Of a stretch of 21,028 bases of DNA, positions 7,340 to 15,200 are shown in pieces. The position numbers and the translations under genes were made by a program. Origin of the DNA: DATEMK01 sp035275625 (lineage in GTDB: Bacteria > Bacteroidota > Bacteroidia > AKYH767-A > OLB10). The notes beneath the pieces were generated by a model. The model made no database searches, was not told where the DNA came from, and saw only the letters and a list, made by a program, of their open reading frames with translations. The DNA is taken from positions 1 through 21,028 of the forward strand of contig DATEMK010000309.1 in NCBI GenBank assembly GCA_035275625.1, written 5' to 3'. The stretch's first letter is position 1; each line of letters starts with the position of its first letter.

Positions 7340-8248
7340 ATGAAAAAGCTCATCCCCCTGTTAACATGCATTTTATTAGTGGAGGCCGCCCTTCATGCCA
7401 GTCCATACTTTTATTTATCATATAGTAATCATACACAAGGTACGGTAGGAGGAGGAGCTATAGGGCAACCTGCGACAAATGTCTTTGCCAATATAGGTGA
7501 TTCTATTTCATTATATGTATGGGAATGTGTTTCAGCATGTGATACTCCACTTCTTGGACCCTGGAGTTTTGACGGAGTTGCAATAACGAATCCTACACAG
7601 GCTAATCCATTAAACATTATAGTTTCTCAATCCGGAACCTATTCAGTTCACGGAACTGCCCTGTGCAGTTTTTTTATTTGTTTGCCACCTATAAATCCTC
7701 CGCCTACCCCTGGAAATATTTTATGTATATGCCCCATGGGCCAGGGAGTAGCCTGCCCCGGAGATATTATTCCATTCCTGATAAGCCAGGTTCCTTGCGC
7801 CACCTCTTACACATGGACACTGCCGGCAGGAGCATTAATGTATGGAGGAAGCCCTAATTCGGATTTTATATGGGTTCAATTTACTCCCGCATTCACCGGA
7901 GATACCATGCGTGTTGTGGCAAATAATAGCATTGGCAGCAGCACAGAAAGTACATTGTTTGTTTCCTGCTCATCCGGTGTTGGAATTGAAGCTAATACTC
8001 CGAATTCGGAATTTAATTTATTTCCCATTCCTTTTTCAAGCGAACTTAATATTTCAATGAGTAATCATGAGCTTTCAGAAATCATTCTCTATGACATTGC
8101 ATCAAGAAAACTATTGCAGCAGAAATTTACAAACACTGTTACATTAAACACTGCACAGCTTACAAAAGGGATGTATATTTATGAGGTGAGAAACTCCGAT
8201 AATCATCAGGGCGGGGTGGTGAAGAAAGGGAAAGTGGTGAAGGAATGA
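7340..8248 (+). CDS. Secreted PKD-like protein with T9SS type A sorting domain
   Basis: A 302-residue protein of unknown function. Start is the ATG at 7340, giving signal peptide MKKLIPLLTCILLVEAALHA. Residues about 20-120 form a Cys-containing beta-rich region with no family I can name, followed by a proline linker (PPINPPPTPGN) and a PKD/Ig-like domain at about 140-210 (ATSYTWTLPAGA, VQFTPAFTGDTMRVVANNS). The last 80 residues are a T9SS sorting domain (FNLFPIPFSSELNI, EIILYDIASRKLLQQKF, LTKGMYIYEVRN, VVKKGKVVKE), which directs passage through the outer membrane and is normally removed. The region after YEVRN, coding SDNHQGG, is a decayed form of the CCCCGAT palindrome. First gene of a run of six on this strand, with gaps of 66, 33, 33, 9 and 28 bases. 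Confidence 0.85.
   Translation: MKKLIPLLTCILLVEAALHASPYFYLSYSNHTQGTVGGGAIGQPATNVFANIGDSISLYVWECVSACDTPLLGPWSFDGVAITNPTQANPLNIIVSQSGTYSVHGTALCSFFICLPPINPPPTPGNILCICPMGQGVACPGDIIPFLISQVPCATSYTWTLPAGALMYGGSPNSDFIWVQFTPAFTGDTMRVVANNSIGSSTESTLFVSCSSGVGIEANTPNSEFNLFPIPFSSELNISMSNHELSEIILYDIASRKLLQQKFTNTVTLNTAQLTKGMYIYEVRNSDNHQGGVVKKGKVVKE
8194..8211. repeat. Decayed copy of the CCCCGAT...ATCGGGG palindrome, inside a CDS
   Basis: CTCCGATAATCATCAGGG aligns with CCCCGATAGCCATCGGGG with four substitutions and sits at the same codon position of the T9SS tail. It still reads in frame as SDNHQG. Confidence 0.6.
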
Positions 8249-8314
8249 ATGCAAATGCGAAATGAATAACCGGTATTGAGTTATACTAACAAATAATCTT
8301 AAAATTAAACAACG

Positions 8315-9160
8315 ATGAGACATGTCTTTTTTTTACTGCCGTTTTTAATATTTTTTATAACGAAAGGAAATGGCCAGGCAATTATTAATGGAGATTTTGA
8401 GAATAACACAGATACCTGCCTGATCAATATTGATAATGCCACTTACAATCTGAATATGTATAATTCAACAGCCTTTGGAACATTTCAAAACCTGGATATT
8501 GTAAAGAACACATGCGGTTACGGCCCTTCTCAAAACGGGGATTATTGCATCTTTATAGCAGTGAGCAATATTGATACGAATTTCCAGGAAGCTATTTCAT
8601 TCGATTTATCTTCTCCGCTGCAAGCCGGAATTTCTTATACACTTACATTTTTTGACAGGGATATCAACGGCTTTTCCACTGCTCCGATTGAAATAGGAGT
8701 TTCTTCTTCAAATAATACATTCGGAAACTTTATTGGTTCAATACCTGCCGGTATAATTGCCAGCGCCTGGACAATGAGAACATTGAACTTTGTTTCCCCC
8801 ATCAATGCGAATTACATAACCGTTACTGTCGGTGGAAACATTACAAACTCCGGAAATGCTATTGATAATTTCCAATTAAACGTTTCATCGGGCATTCATG
8901 ATAATTCAATAGTTGAAACCAGTTTGCTTATTTCTCCTGTTCCGTTTTCATCTCAGCTGAATATTAATTTAAACAATAATAAACTTTCAGAAATCATTCT
9001 TTATGACATTGCAGCACAAAAACTATTGCAGCAGAAATTTACAAACACCATTACATTAAACACTTCACAGCTTGCAAAAGGAATGTATCTTTATGAGGTG
9101 AGAAACCCCGATAGCCATCGGGGCGGGATGGTGAAGAAAGGAAAATTAATAAAAGATTAG
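8315..9160 (+). CDS. Secreted beta-sandwich (carbohydrate-binding-like) protein with T9SS sorting domain
   Basis: A 281-residue protein of unknown function. Signal peptide 1-20 (ending GNGQ). Residues about 22-195 begin IINGDFENNTD and contain ISFDLSSPLQAGISYTLTFF and YITVTVGGNI, a pattern typical of galactose-binding-like jelly-roll modules that are frequent in secreted Bacteroidota proteins. The T9SS tail occupies about 205-281 (LLISPVPFSSQLNINL, EIILYDIAAQKLLQQKF, LAKGMYLYEVRN, GKLIKD). It includes PDSHRGG encoded by an intact palindrome. The N-terminal domain is unlike that of the neighbour upstream although the tails nearly match in DNA. Probably co-transcribed with the flanking genes. 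Confidence 0.85.
   Translation: MRHVFFLLPFLIFFITKGNGQAIINGDFENNTDTCLINIDNATYNLNMYNSTAFGTFQNLDIVKNTCGYGPSQNGDYCIFIAVSNIDTNFQEAISFDLSSPLQAGISYTLTFFDRDINGFSTAPIEIGVSSSNNTFGNFIGSIPAGIIASAWTMRTLNFVSPINANYITVTVGGNITNSGNAIDNFQLNVSSGIHDNSIVETSLLISPVPFSSQLNINLNNNKLSEIILYDIAAQKLLQQKFTNTITLNTSQLAKGMYLYEVRNPDSHRGGMVKKGKLIKD
9106..9123. repeat. Palindrome CCCCGATAGCCATCGGGG inside a T9SS tail
   Basis: Identical to the copies at 7159 and 11080. Here it is translated in frame as part of NPDSHRGG between YEVRN and MVKKGK. Confidence 0.85.
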
Positions 9161-9193
9161 TGAACTTATAATTAAATATATAAAAACAAATCT

Positions 9194-10135
9194 ATGAAAA
9201 AATACTGCCTCTTACTGCTCCTGGTTTTAAGCAACGAAATCAGTGATGCACAAAACCTTGTTCCGAATAACGGGTTTGATATTTACTCAACATGCCCCAC
9301 TGCATCAAGCCAGACAACTCTCACGCCTCCGTGGTTCGAACCCAGCGGAGCCACAGCACAACCTGATTATATGAACGGCTGTTTCAATGGCAATCATGGA
9401 ATGCCGTCCAACTTTTATGGTTACCAGCAATCTGTATCCGACTCAGGGTATTATGGCATGATAGCCTATTATGCGGGGCTGGAAGTAAGAGAATACATGA
9501 CCGTTCAGCTTACAAGCCCGCTTACCGCAGGCGTGGTTTACAATGTAGGGTTACATGTGAGCTTTGCCGACAATTTCATCTATGCCATAGATCATTTCGG
9601 TGCTTACTTATCGGTTGGTCCTGTTACCGGAAACGGCTATTTCGCTTTAAACTCTTATATCCCGCAGATTGATAACGGTGCCGGCAACATGATAACCGAT
9701 TCTGCAAACTGGACCTATATAAACGGCTTATATACTGCCGCAGGCGGAGAGAACTATATCACAGTCGGAAATTTTTATAACGATTCTTCCACACAAGTCA
9801 CTATGGCTTATCCCTCAAACACGTTAGGCTGGGCCTATTATTATGTTGATGAAGTATCCGTTATTCCCGACTCGGTAACCGCCCTTCCCGAAAACATGTT
9901 CATTAATGATTTCACCTTATACCCGAATCCTTTCATAAACAGCCTATCGTTAAAAGTTAAGACCAATGAACTTACTGAATTGATTCTATACGATATTTCT
10001 TCCCGTGAATTAATTCATGAAGAGTTTAACAGCTTTGTTTCTATAGATACACAACAGCTTGCAAAAGGAATGTATCTTTATGAAGTGAGAAATAAGAACG
10101 GGGTGGTGAAGAAAGGGAAGGTGGTTAAAGAATAA
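9194..10135 (+). CDS. Secreted jelly-roll protein with T9SS sorting domain (paralogue of the next gene)
   Basis: A 313-residue protein. Signal peptide 1-20 (ending SDAQ). Residues about 21-225 hold a conserved pattern seen in many Bacteroidota cell-surface proteins: NLVPNNGFDIYSTCP, PDYMNGC, GMPSNFYGYQ, GYYGMIAYY, REYMTVQLTSPLTAGVVYNV, YAIDHFGAYLSVGP, and late YYYVDEVSVIPDS. This looks like a carbohydrate-binding-like beta-sandwich; no catalytic motif is seen. The next gene has the same order of motifs, so the two are tandem paralogues. The T9SS tail (about 234-313) is more divergent than those of its neighbours (LILYDISSRELIHEEF), and it lacks the palindrome: YEVRN continues directly as KNGVVKKGKVVKE. 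It therefore shows the tail before, or without, the insertion. Confidence 0.87.
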   Translation: MKKYCLLLLLVLSNEISDAQNLVPNNGFDIYSTCPTASSQTTLTPPWFEPSGATAQPDYMNGCFNGNHGMPSNFYGYQQSVSDSGYYGMIAYYAGLEVREYMTVQLTSPLTAGVVYNVGLHVSFADNFIYAIDHFGAYLSVGPVTGNGYFALNSYIPQIDNGAGNMITDSANWTYINGLYTAAGGENYITVGNFYNDSSTQVTMAYPSNTLGWAYYYVDEVSVIPDSVTALPENMFINDFTLYPNPFINSLSLKVKTNELTELILYDISSRELIHEEFNSFVSIDTQQLAKGMYLYEVRNKNGVVKKGKVVKE

Positions 10136-10168
10136 TTTGCTAAAACAAAAACTCAAAAACATACACAA

Positions 10169-11134
10169 ATGAAAAAACTTTTACACGCAGTATTTATTTT
10201 GTTTGCAACCCTGCAAACAGTTGCGCAGAATCTTGTAACCAATAACAGTTTTGAAATTTATTCTCCATGTCCCGCATCATCCAGCGCTATTAATAATGCT
10301 ACGGGATGGTCTACATCGCAAAACAGCCCTGACTATTTTAATGCTTGTGCAAACGGCATCACTCCTGCTTTTGGAGTGCCTTCAAATATTTGCGGATACC
10401 AGTATGCAGCCACAGGAAACGCTTATATAGGCTTACTGTGCTACGGATCGTTTGCAGGCACTCTTATAGATGATCTGAGGGAATACGGTACAGGAACGCT
10501 GACGCAGCCGTTAACTGTAGGAACTAAATATTATGTAAGCTTAAAAGTGGCACGCATGAACATGTCCTCACATGCAGTGGATCATATTGGCGCTAAGTTT
10601 TTACTTACCCCGTTGTCCTCTCTTCCAATAACTAACAATGCCCAGGTTTACACAACAACGGTTGTAACGGACACGCTTAACTGGACCATCATACAAGGAT
10701 CATTCATTGCAGACAGCAATTACGCGTATATTTCAATCGGCAACCATTTTACCGATTCTAATTCTACAGTCCTGTCCATGCAGCCCGTAACTTTCGGGTG
10801 GAACGCTTATTATTTTGTTGACGATGTATGCGTTTCTGCTGATTCATTAACGTGTTATTCACCTGTGGGTATTAATGAGTTCTCCCCTTCTGAATGGGCA
10901 AATTTGTTTCCCAATCCTTTTAGCGATAAACTAAATATCACCATCCACGACCATGAACTTTCAGAAATCATTCTTTATGACATTGCATCCAGAAAACTAT
11001 TGCAGCAGAAATTTACACACACGGTTACATTAAACACCTCACAGCTTGCAAAAGGGATATATATTTATGAAGTGAGAAACCCCGATAGCCATCGGGGCGG
11101 GTTGGTGAAAAAAGGGAAGATCGTTAAAGAATGA
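10169..11134 (+). CDS. Secreted jelly-roll protein with T9SS sorting domain (paralogue of the previous gene)
   Basis: A 321-residue protein. Signal peptide 1-20 (ending TVAQ). The domain at about 21-230 parallels the gene before it: NLVTNNSFEIYSPCP, SPDYFNACANG, GVPSNICGYQ, AYIGLLCYG, LREYGTGTLTQPLTVGTKYYV, HAVDHIGAKFLLTPL, YYFVDDVCVSADS. No enzyme motif is visible; binding or surface-structure function is the best guess. The T9SS tail at about 243-321 (NLFPNPFSDKLNITI, EIILYDIASRKLLQQKF) is close to those of the 7340 and 11145 genes rather than to its own domain paralogue, which points to exchange of the tail. It contains an intact palindrome coding NPDSHRGG. Nine or ten bases separate it from the next gene. 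Confidence 0.87.
   Translation: MKKLLHAVFILFATLQTVAQNLVTNNSFEIYSPCPASSSAINNATGWSTSQNSPDYFNACANGITPAFGVPSNICGYQYAATGNAYIGLLCYGSFAGTLIDDLREYGTGTLTQPLTVGTKYYVSLKVARMNMSSHAVDHIGAKFLLTPLSSLPITNNAQVYTTTVVTDTLNWTIIQGSFIADSNYAYISIGNHFTDSNSTVLSMQPVTFGWNAYYFVDDVCVSADSLTCYSPVGINEFSPSEWANLFPNPFSDKLNITIHDHELSEIILYDIASRKLLQQKFTHTVTLNTSQLAKGIYIYEVRNPDSHRGGLVKKGKIVKE
11080..11097. repeat. Palindrome CCCCGATAGCCATCGGGG inside a T9SS tail
   Basis: Exact copy of the sequences at 7159 and 9106, in the same frame and at the same position of the sorting domain. Confidence 0.85.
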
Positions 11135-11144
11135 ATTAAAATAC

Positions 11145-12635
11145 ATGAAACATAAAATCTGCCTGCTGCTGTTTGTTTGCTTAAATTATTTAACCGGCAA
11201 ATCACAAAATTTATTTGTAGCTGATTATGCTCTTAACGGTTCGGTTAACAAATCGCTTATCTGCTATGACCGCTCCTTTTTCCGGGCCATTCTATTGACA
11301 ACAGCCCAAATAGTGAATGTCATGAAAACAGACTCGGCAGGAAACGTGCTCTGGTCAAATGATATTACCTATCCGAACGCCACTTTCTTTTCACTCACCG
11401 ACATTGTGCAGGCAGCCGACAGCGGCTTCTTAATACTTGTCAACTGGAGGCTTACCGGAAGCAATCATTCTGATCCTACTGTAACTAAATTAGATAAAAA
11501 TGGAAACCATCTGTGGACACATACCTATATCTCTGTCCTGTCTGCCTATGGGTACGGAATAATTAAAAATAACGACAACGGTTTTATAGTTGTCGGTTCA
11601 CGGCAATTGGTTGATTTTGTTATGAAATGCGATGCCACTGGTTCAATCATATGGATTAAGCAATTTGGTGGTATAGGAGCAGCAGCAAGTAATTATGATA
11701 TAGCCACCCATGATTACAACCGCTTTGTAGTTACAGGACGCCATGGAACTATGGTTACATTTTTTCAAATTGATCTTTCGGGCAACCTATACTGGCATAC
11801 TGCCTTTACCTATGTCAATTCCGGCATTATGACCCAATCGCTTAAACCATTGAGTAACGGAGGTTATGCTGCAACGGGGATCGTTGACTATACAACCAGC
11901 TTTAGTCATGATGGTTTCCTTTTAAAGACAGACTCAGCGGGTACATTGCAATGGTTGAAAATTTATGAAGCCAATCAGGGCACCGGAACTGATGTTGCTG
12001 AGTTGCCTGACAGCAGCCTGTTAATGGTTGGGAAGGGGTCATTGGGCGGTCTCGCATTGAAAACGGATAAAGATGGAAATTTTCAGTTTGCAAAAACTGA
12101 AACCGTTCAGGATTATTATGCCAGCGTTAATCTCTATTCCCCCGGTATTGTCATGTTATCAGGACGACTTAGCTATCCTTTTATTGCACTAACTGATACA
12201 GCATGTTCATCTCTTTGTAACATTACTCCTTTTACTATACCTGAATACACGCCTGCTTATACAGATACCTTATTAAATTTCGCACCCATTACTCTTCCTT
12301 TCGCTGATGATACTGCACAAATAATTTATGCTGTCCATCCTTTAACAACAAATGTACTGTGCGGCTTTACTTCAACAGAGGAAAATGTTTCACAAAATGA
12401 AACTGAAATTTATCCCAATCCTATAATTGATAAATTAAACATAACCAACAGTACTGATGAACTTTCAGAAATCATTCTCTATGACATTGCATCAAGAAAA
12501 CTATTGCAGCAGAAATTTTCACACACGGTTACATTAAACACCGCACAGCTTGCAAAAGGAATTTATTTTTATGAGATGAGAAATCCCGATGGCTCGGGAG
12601 GGGTGGTGAAGAAAGGGAAAGTGGTGAAGGAATGA
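11145..12635 (+). CDS. Secreted beta-propeller-like repeat protein with T9SS sorting domain
   Basis: A 496-residue protein. Signal peptide about 1-20 (ending TGKSQ). Residues about 25-340 carry degenerate repeats of the form K-x-D-x-x-G-N-x-x-W, for example MKTDSAGNVLWSNDI, KLDKNGNHLWTHTY, KCDATGSIIWIKQFGG, QIDLSGNLYWHTAF, LKTDSAGTLQWLKIY and LKTDKDGNFQFAKT, each followed by a glycine-rich hydrophobic stretch. This is the delta-60/PQQ-like propeller pattern common in Bacteroidota secreted proteins. A Thr/Pro linker precedes the T9SS tail at about 416-496 (TEIYPNPIIDKLNIT, EIILYDIASRKLLQQKF). The tail region after MRN is NPDGSGG, coded by a different, shorter palindrome. The ligand or function is not known. 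Confidence 0.87.
   Translation: MKHKICLLLFVCLNYLTGKSQNLFVADYALNGSVNKSLICYDRSFFRAILLTTAQIVNVMKTDSAGNVLWSNDITYPNATFFSLTDIVQAADSGFLILVNWRLTGSNHSDPTVTKLDKNGNHLWTHTYISVLSAYGYGIIKNNDNGFIVVGSRQLVDFVMKCDATGSIIWIKQFGGIGAAASNYDIATHDYNRFVVTGRHGTMVTFFQIDLSGNLYWHTAFTYVNSGIMTQSLKPLSNGGYAATGIVDYTTSFSHDGFLLKTDSAGTLQWLKIYEANQGTGTDVAELPDSSLLMVGKGSLGGLALKTDKDGNFQFAKTETVQDYYASVNLYSPGIVMLSGRLSYPFIALTDTACSSLCNITPFTIPEYTPAYTDTLLNFAPITLPFADDTAQIIYAVHPLTTNVLCGFTSTEENVSQNETEIYPNPIIDKLNITNSTDELSEIILYDIASRKLLQQKFSHTVTLNTAQLAKGIYFYEMRNPDGSGGVVKKGKVVKE
12584..12599. repeat. Palindrome TCCCGATGGCTCGGGA inside a T9SS tail
   Basis: Six-base perfect arms TCCCGA/TCGGGA around TGGC. It occupies the same codon position as the 18-base palindrome of the neighbouring genes but is two bases shorter, and the downstream sequence keeps the frame. 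Confidence 0.65.
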
Positions 12636-12663
12636 ATAAACTAAAACAATTATACATTTATAC

Positions 12664-13122
12664 ATGAAAAAAATAATCACAGCTTTATTACTCATATTCT
12701 TCAGCCTTTGTGTAAATGCACAGCCAGAAAATCCGTTGTATGATAAAACATTAGCCGATTCCTTAGGCGGGGATGACTATGGCATGAAATCCTATGTCCT
12801 TGTTATTTTAAAAACGGGAACAAATAAAACGGATAACAAAGCAATTGTGGACAGTCTGTTTAAAGGTCACATGGCAAATATTAACCGGTTAGCTGATGAA
12901 GGAAAATTAGTTGTTGCCGGACCTTTAAAGAAGAATGACAAGTCCTACAGGGGTATTTTTATTTTAAATATAAAAACAATTGCAGAAGCTGATTCATTAT
13001 TAATCACTGATCCGGCAATAAAAGAAAAACTCCTGGATGCAGAATTGTATCAATGGTATGGCTCCGCTGCTTTGCCTGCTTATTTGAAGTTCCATGAAAA
13101 GATTGAGAAAAAGAAAATGTAA
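12664..13122 (+). CDS. Secreted or periplasmic YciI-like protein
   Basis: A 152-residue protein with a signal peptide (1-20, ending VNAQ). Residues about 42-140 match the YciI-like ferredoxin-type fold: SYVLVILKTG first strand, GHMANINRLADEGKLVVAGP helix-turn-strand with candidate active-site His69 and Asp78, and GIFILNIKTIAEADSLLITDP. YciI-like proteins are small, dimeric, mostly cytoplasmic and of poorly defined catalytic role; the exported form here is less usual but occurs in Bacteroidota. There is no T9SS tail, so it should stay in the periplasm. It follows the T9SS genes by 28 bases and is probably the end of that transcript, since the next gene has a separate promoter. Confidence 0.82.
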   Translation: MKKIITALLLIFFSLCVNAQPENPLYDKTLADSLGGDDYGMKSYVLVILKTGTNKTDNKAIVDSLFKGHMANINRLADEGKLVVAGPLKKNDKSYRGIFILNIKTIAEADSLLITDPAIKEKLLDAELYQWYGSAALPAYLKFHEKIEKKKM

Positions 13123-13156
13123 ATTAACCCTCAGGCATTAATGATTTTATACTCTT

Positions 13157-13188
13157 TTGGCAGCCCATTATGCGTTTTCGTAGTTTTG
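13157..13188 (+). promoter_or_regulatory. Promoter for the endonuclease-family gene (TTG - 21 bases - TAGTTTTG)
   Basis: TTG at 13157-13159 (within TTTTGG) and TAGTTTTG at 13181-13188 fit the Bacteroidota consensus TTG-N17-23-TAnnTTTG. The -7 element ends 13 bases before the ATG at 13202. Confidence 0.65.
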
Positions 13189-13201
13189 CCGCTTAATTAA
13201 A

Positions 13202-14260
13202 ATGACAATGAAAAACGGATGGAAAGCGGTAATTATTTTTCTGTTAACGCTGAATGTTTCGGGGAAAGTTTATTCCCAGCAAAAGAATTACAAGATTGGT
13301 GTGATTGGTTTTTACAATCTTGAAAACTTATTTGATACCATAGATCAACCCAACAATGATGAAGAGTTTTTACCAAACGGTGCCAATCACAACACCGCTG
13401 AAGTATATCTTGACAAGCTTGGAAAGCTCTCCACCGTGATTTCACAAATCGGAACAGATATAACGGCTGACGGACTTTCGTTAATGGGGTGTGCTGAAGT
13501 GGAAAACGAAGGCGTACTGAAAGACCTTGTCAGCAATCCTAAATTAAAGAACCGCAATTATAAAATCGTTCATTATGATTCGCCTGATGCAAGAGGAATT
13601 GATGTAGGATTATTATACAATCCGAAATATTTTACCGTCAAATCCAGTGAGTCGTTGTTTGTGGAATTATTGGCTGACGATAATAAATCACCTTATTACA
13701 CCCGGGATATATTGTTTGTGCATGGAATGTATGACGGAGAACCGATGTATGTTTTTGTAAACCACTGGCCCTCGCGCAGAGGTGGTGCAGAAGCATCGGC
13801 ACCCAGCCGTGCAAAAGCTGCAGGTGTGTGTAAACACAAAATTGATTCCATCACTAAAATAAATCCTGATGCAAAAATTATTGTAATGGGAGATTTAAAT
13901 GATGATCCCGTTGATCCGAGTGTGTCAGTTGTGCTGAATGCAAAAGGAAATAAAGAAAAAGTAAAACAGGGAGGATTGTACAATCCGTGGACAGATTATT
14001 ATACACAGGGAATCGGCACGCTTGCTTACAATGACTCATGGAATCTTTTTGACCAGATCATGTTGTCATCAGCATGGCTCAATAAAAAACAAAGCGGATT
14101 CTTTTTCAAAGAAGCCGGTATCTTTCACAAATCATGGATGGAAGAATCATCCGGAAAATACAAAGGCTACCCTAAAAGGACTTATGATGGCAGTAAGTAC
14201 ATAGGAGGTTACAGCGATCACTTTCCTACATATGTTGTGCTGTTAAAGGAAACAAAATAA
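13202..14260 (+). CDS. Secreted endonuclease/exonuclease/phosphatase-family enzyme
   Basis: A 352-residue metal-dependent phosphoesterase of the DNase I-like (EEP) fold. ATG at 13202 or 13208 both give a signal peptide ending near VYSQQ. Family landmarks are all present: GFYNLENLFD with Asn39, CAEVENEG with metal ligand Glu99, HYDSPDARGIDVGLLY, VNHWPSRRGG with Asn187 and His188, VMGDLNDDP with Asp231 and Asn233, and C-terminal YSDHFP with Asp339 and the general base His340. It should therefore be active; nuclease and phospholipid or inositol phosphatase activities all occur in this fold, and the substrate cannot be read from sequence. There is no T9SS tail or lipobox, so it is periplasmic or exported by another route. 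In related bacteria such enzymes are found with TonB receptors and DUF5689 proteins, both present at 2443-6731. It ends four bases from the convergent next gene. Confidence 0.92.
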   Translation: MTMKNGWKAVIIFLLTLNVSGKVYSQQKNYKIGVIGFYNLENLFDTIDQPNNDEEFLPNGANHNTAEVYLDKLGKLSTVISQIGTDITADGLSLMGCAEVENEGVLKDLVSNPKLKNRNYKIVHYDSPDARGIDVGLLYNPKYFTVKSSESLFVELLADDNKSPYYTRDILFVHGMYDGEPMYVFVNHWPSRRGGAEASAPSRAKAAGVCKHKIDSITKINPDAKIIVMGDLNDDPVDPSVSVVLNAKGNKEKVKQGGLYNPWTDYYTQGIGTLAYNDSWNLFDQIMLSSAWLNKKQSGFFFKEAGIFHKSWMEESSGKYKGYPKRTYDGSKYIGGYSDHFPTYVVLLKETK

Positions 14261-14264
14261 ATCC

Positions 14265-15200
14265 CTAAGGTCTCACCGTTTTAGCGAAGCTGTAATCAAA
14301 AACCTGGTAGCCGATAATTTTAATATTGTTTTTCCCGCTGAAGAACGGGGCAGCATTGTGTTGTGAAACAATTTCTGCGTAAGCATCATCAAACGAATGA
14401 TTTTGCCCGTTCACATCAAAATAATTTCCCATAAAGTTCGGTTCAGCGCTGAAGATGGCAATAACGTTAATGATTTTTCCCTGCGCTTTTGCCGCCTTGC
14501 CGAGATAGCTCAAACGGGATTGCATGTACGGAAAATCGGGAGCAGCCCTGTAATCATGAACTAAGATACGGTCACTGTAATACACAAGCGTATCCGCCTG
14601 CATCTGCTCTTGTCCTGCGGGGTTTTGAAACCATCCTATATATTCTTCGGCAAGCAAAGGAGGAGCTGCAGTATGTGCAGATGTGTTCATTGCTTTGAGA
14701 TAATTCGTCCAGCAGGAAAAGTCACAGTTAGGTCCGTTATTCCACCATTCATTTTCAAGATTAAAAACATTAAAACGCTCTATAGTATCTGTCCGTGTAT
14801 TATTATAAATAGTAAGTGTCTGGCTAAATTGAGTTCCAAGTCCGCGAATGGCGGTAACCTGCTTCATGCCATAGCTGTTTTTTGATTTTTTGATAAACTT
14901 GGCAAGCACAGTATTGTTTGAAGAATTTTGCAAAACAGTATTCAGATCATAAAGACTGATAATTTTTATTTTATACTTCTTGCACCAGCGCAGCAATGTA
15001 TTCTCCTGTGAAGTATCGCCAAGTATATTATCAAAGTTATCCACATATAACCCCCGGTAAGCAGGATTGATGCTGATACGTTGCGCTGAATTATCTGAAA
15101 CGGCAGTTGCATTTTGTGAAATATCATTTTTCTTATTGCATGAAACGAATAAGATAATACAAACGATAGCGGATGAAATGAAACCTGTGTTTGTTTTCAT
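14265..15200 (-). CDS. Putative lipoprotein with glycosidase-like TIM-barrel features, function unknown
   Basis: A 311-residue protein with a lipoprotein signal (FVSC, acylated Cys21). The residues after Cys are NKKND, without an acidic surface-export run right behind the Cys, so periplasmic orientation is possible. The mature part alternates strands and helices as in a TIM barrel: RGLYVDNFDNILGD (49-62), KIKIISLYDL (77-86), VTAIRGLG, RFNVFNLENEWWN (142-154) with Glu149 and Glu151, LLAEEYIGW (182-190), ILVHDYR (212-218), INVIAIFSAEPNFMG, and IKIIGYQVFDY. Acidic residues at strand ends are the pattern of glycoside hydrolases, but I cannot assign a family. It is transcribed toward the endonuclease-family gene with only four bases between stop codons and no terminator visible there. 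Its upstream region (15201-15421) holds a small hairpin CTGAT-TATT-ATCAG at 15203-15216 and nothing else clear. Confidence 0.78.
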   Translation of the reverse strand: MKTNTGFISSAIVCIILFVSCNKKNDISQNATAVSDNSAQRISINPAYRGLYVDNFDNILGDTSQENTLLRWCKKYKIKIISLYDLNTVLQNSSNNTVLAKFIKKSKNSYGMKQVTAIRGLGTQFSQTLTIYNNTRTDTIERFNVFNLENEWWNNGPNCDFSCWTNYLKAMNTSAHTAAPPLLAEEYIGWFQNPAGQEQMQADTLVYYSDRILVHDYRAAPDFPYMQSRLSYLGKAAKAQGKIINVIAIFSAEPNFMGNYFDVNGQNHSFDDAYAEIVSQHNAAPFFSGKNNIKIIGYQVFDYSFAKTVRP

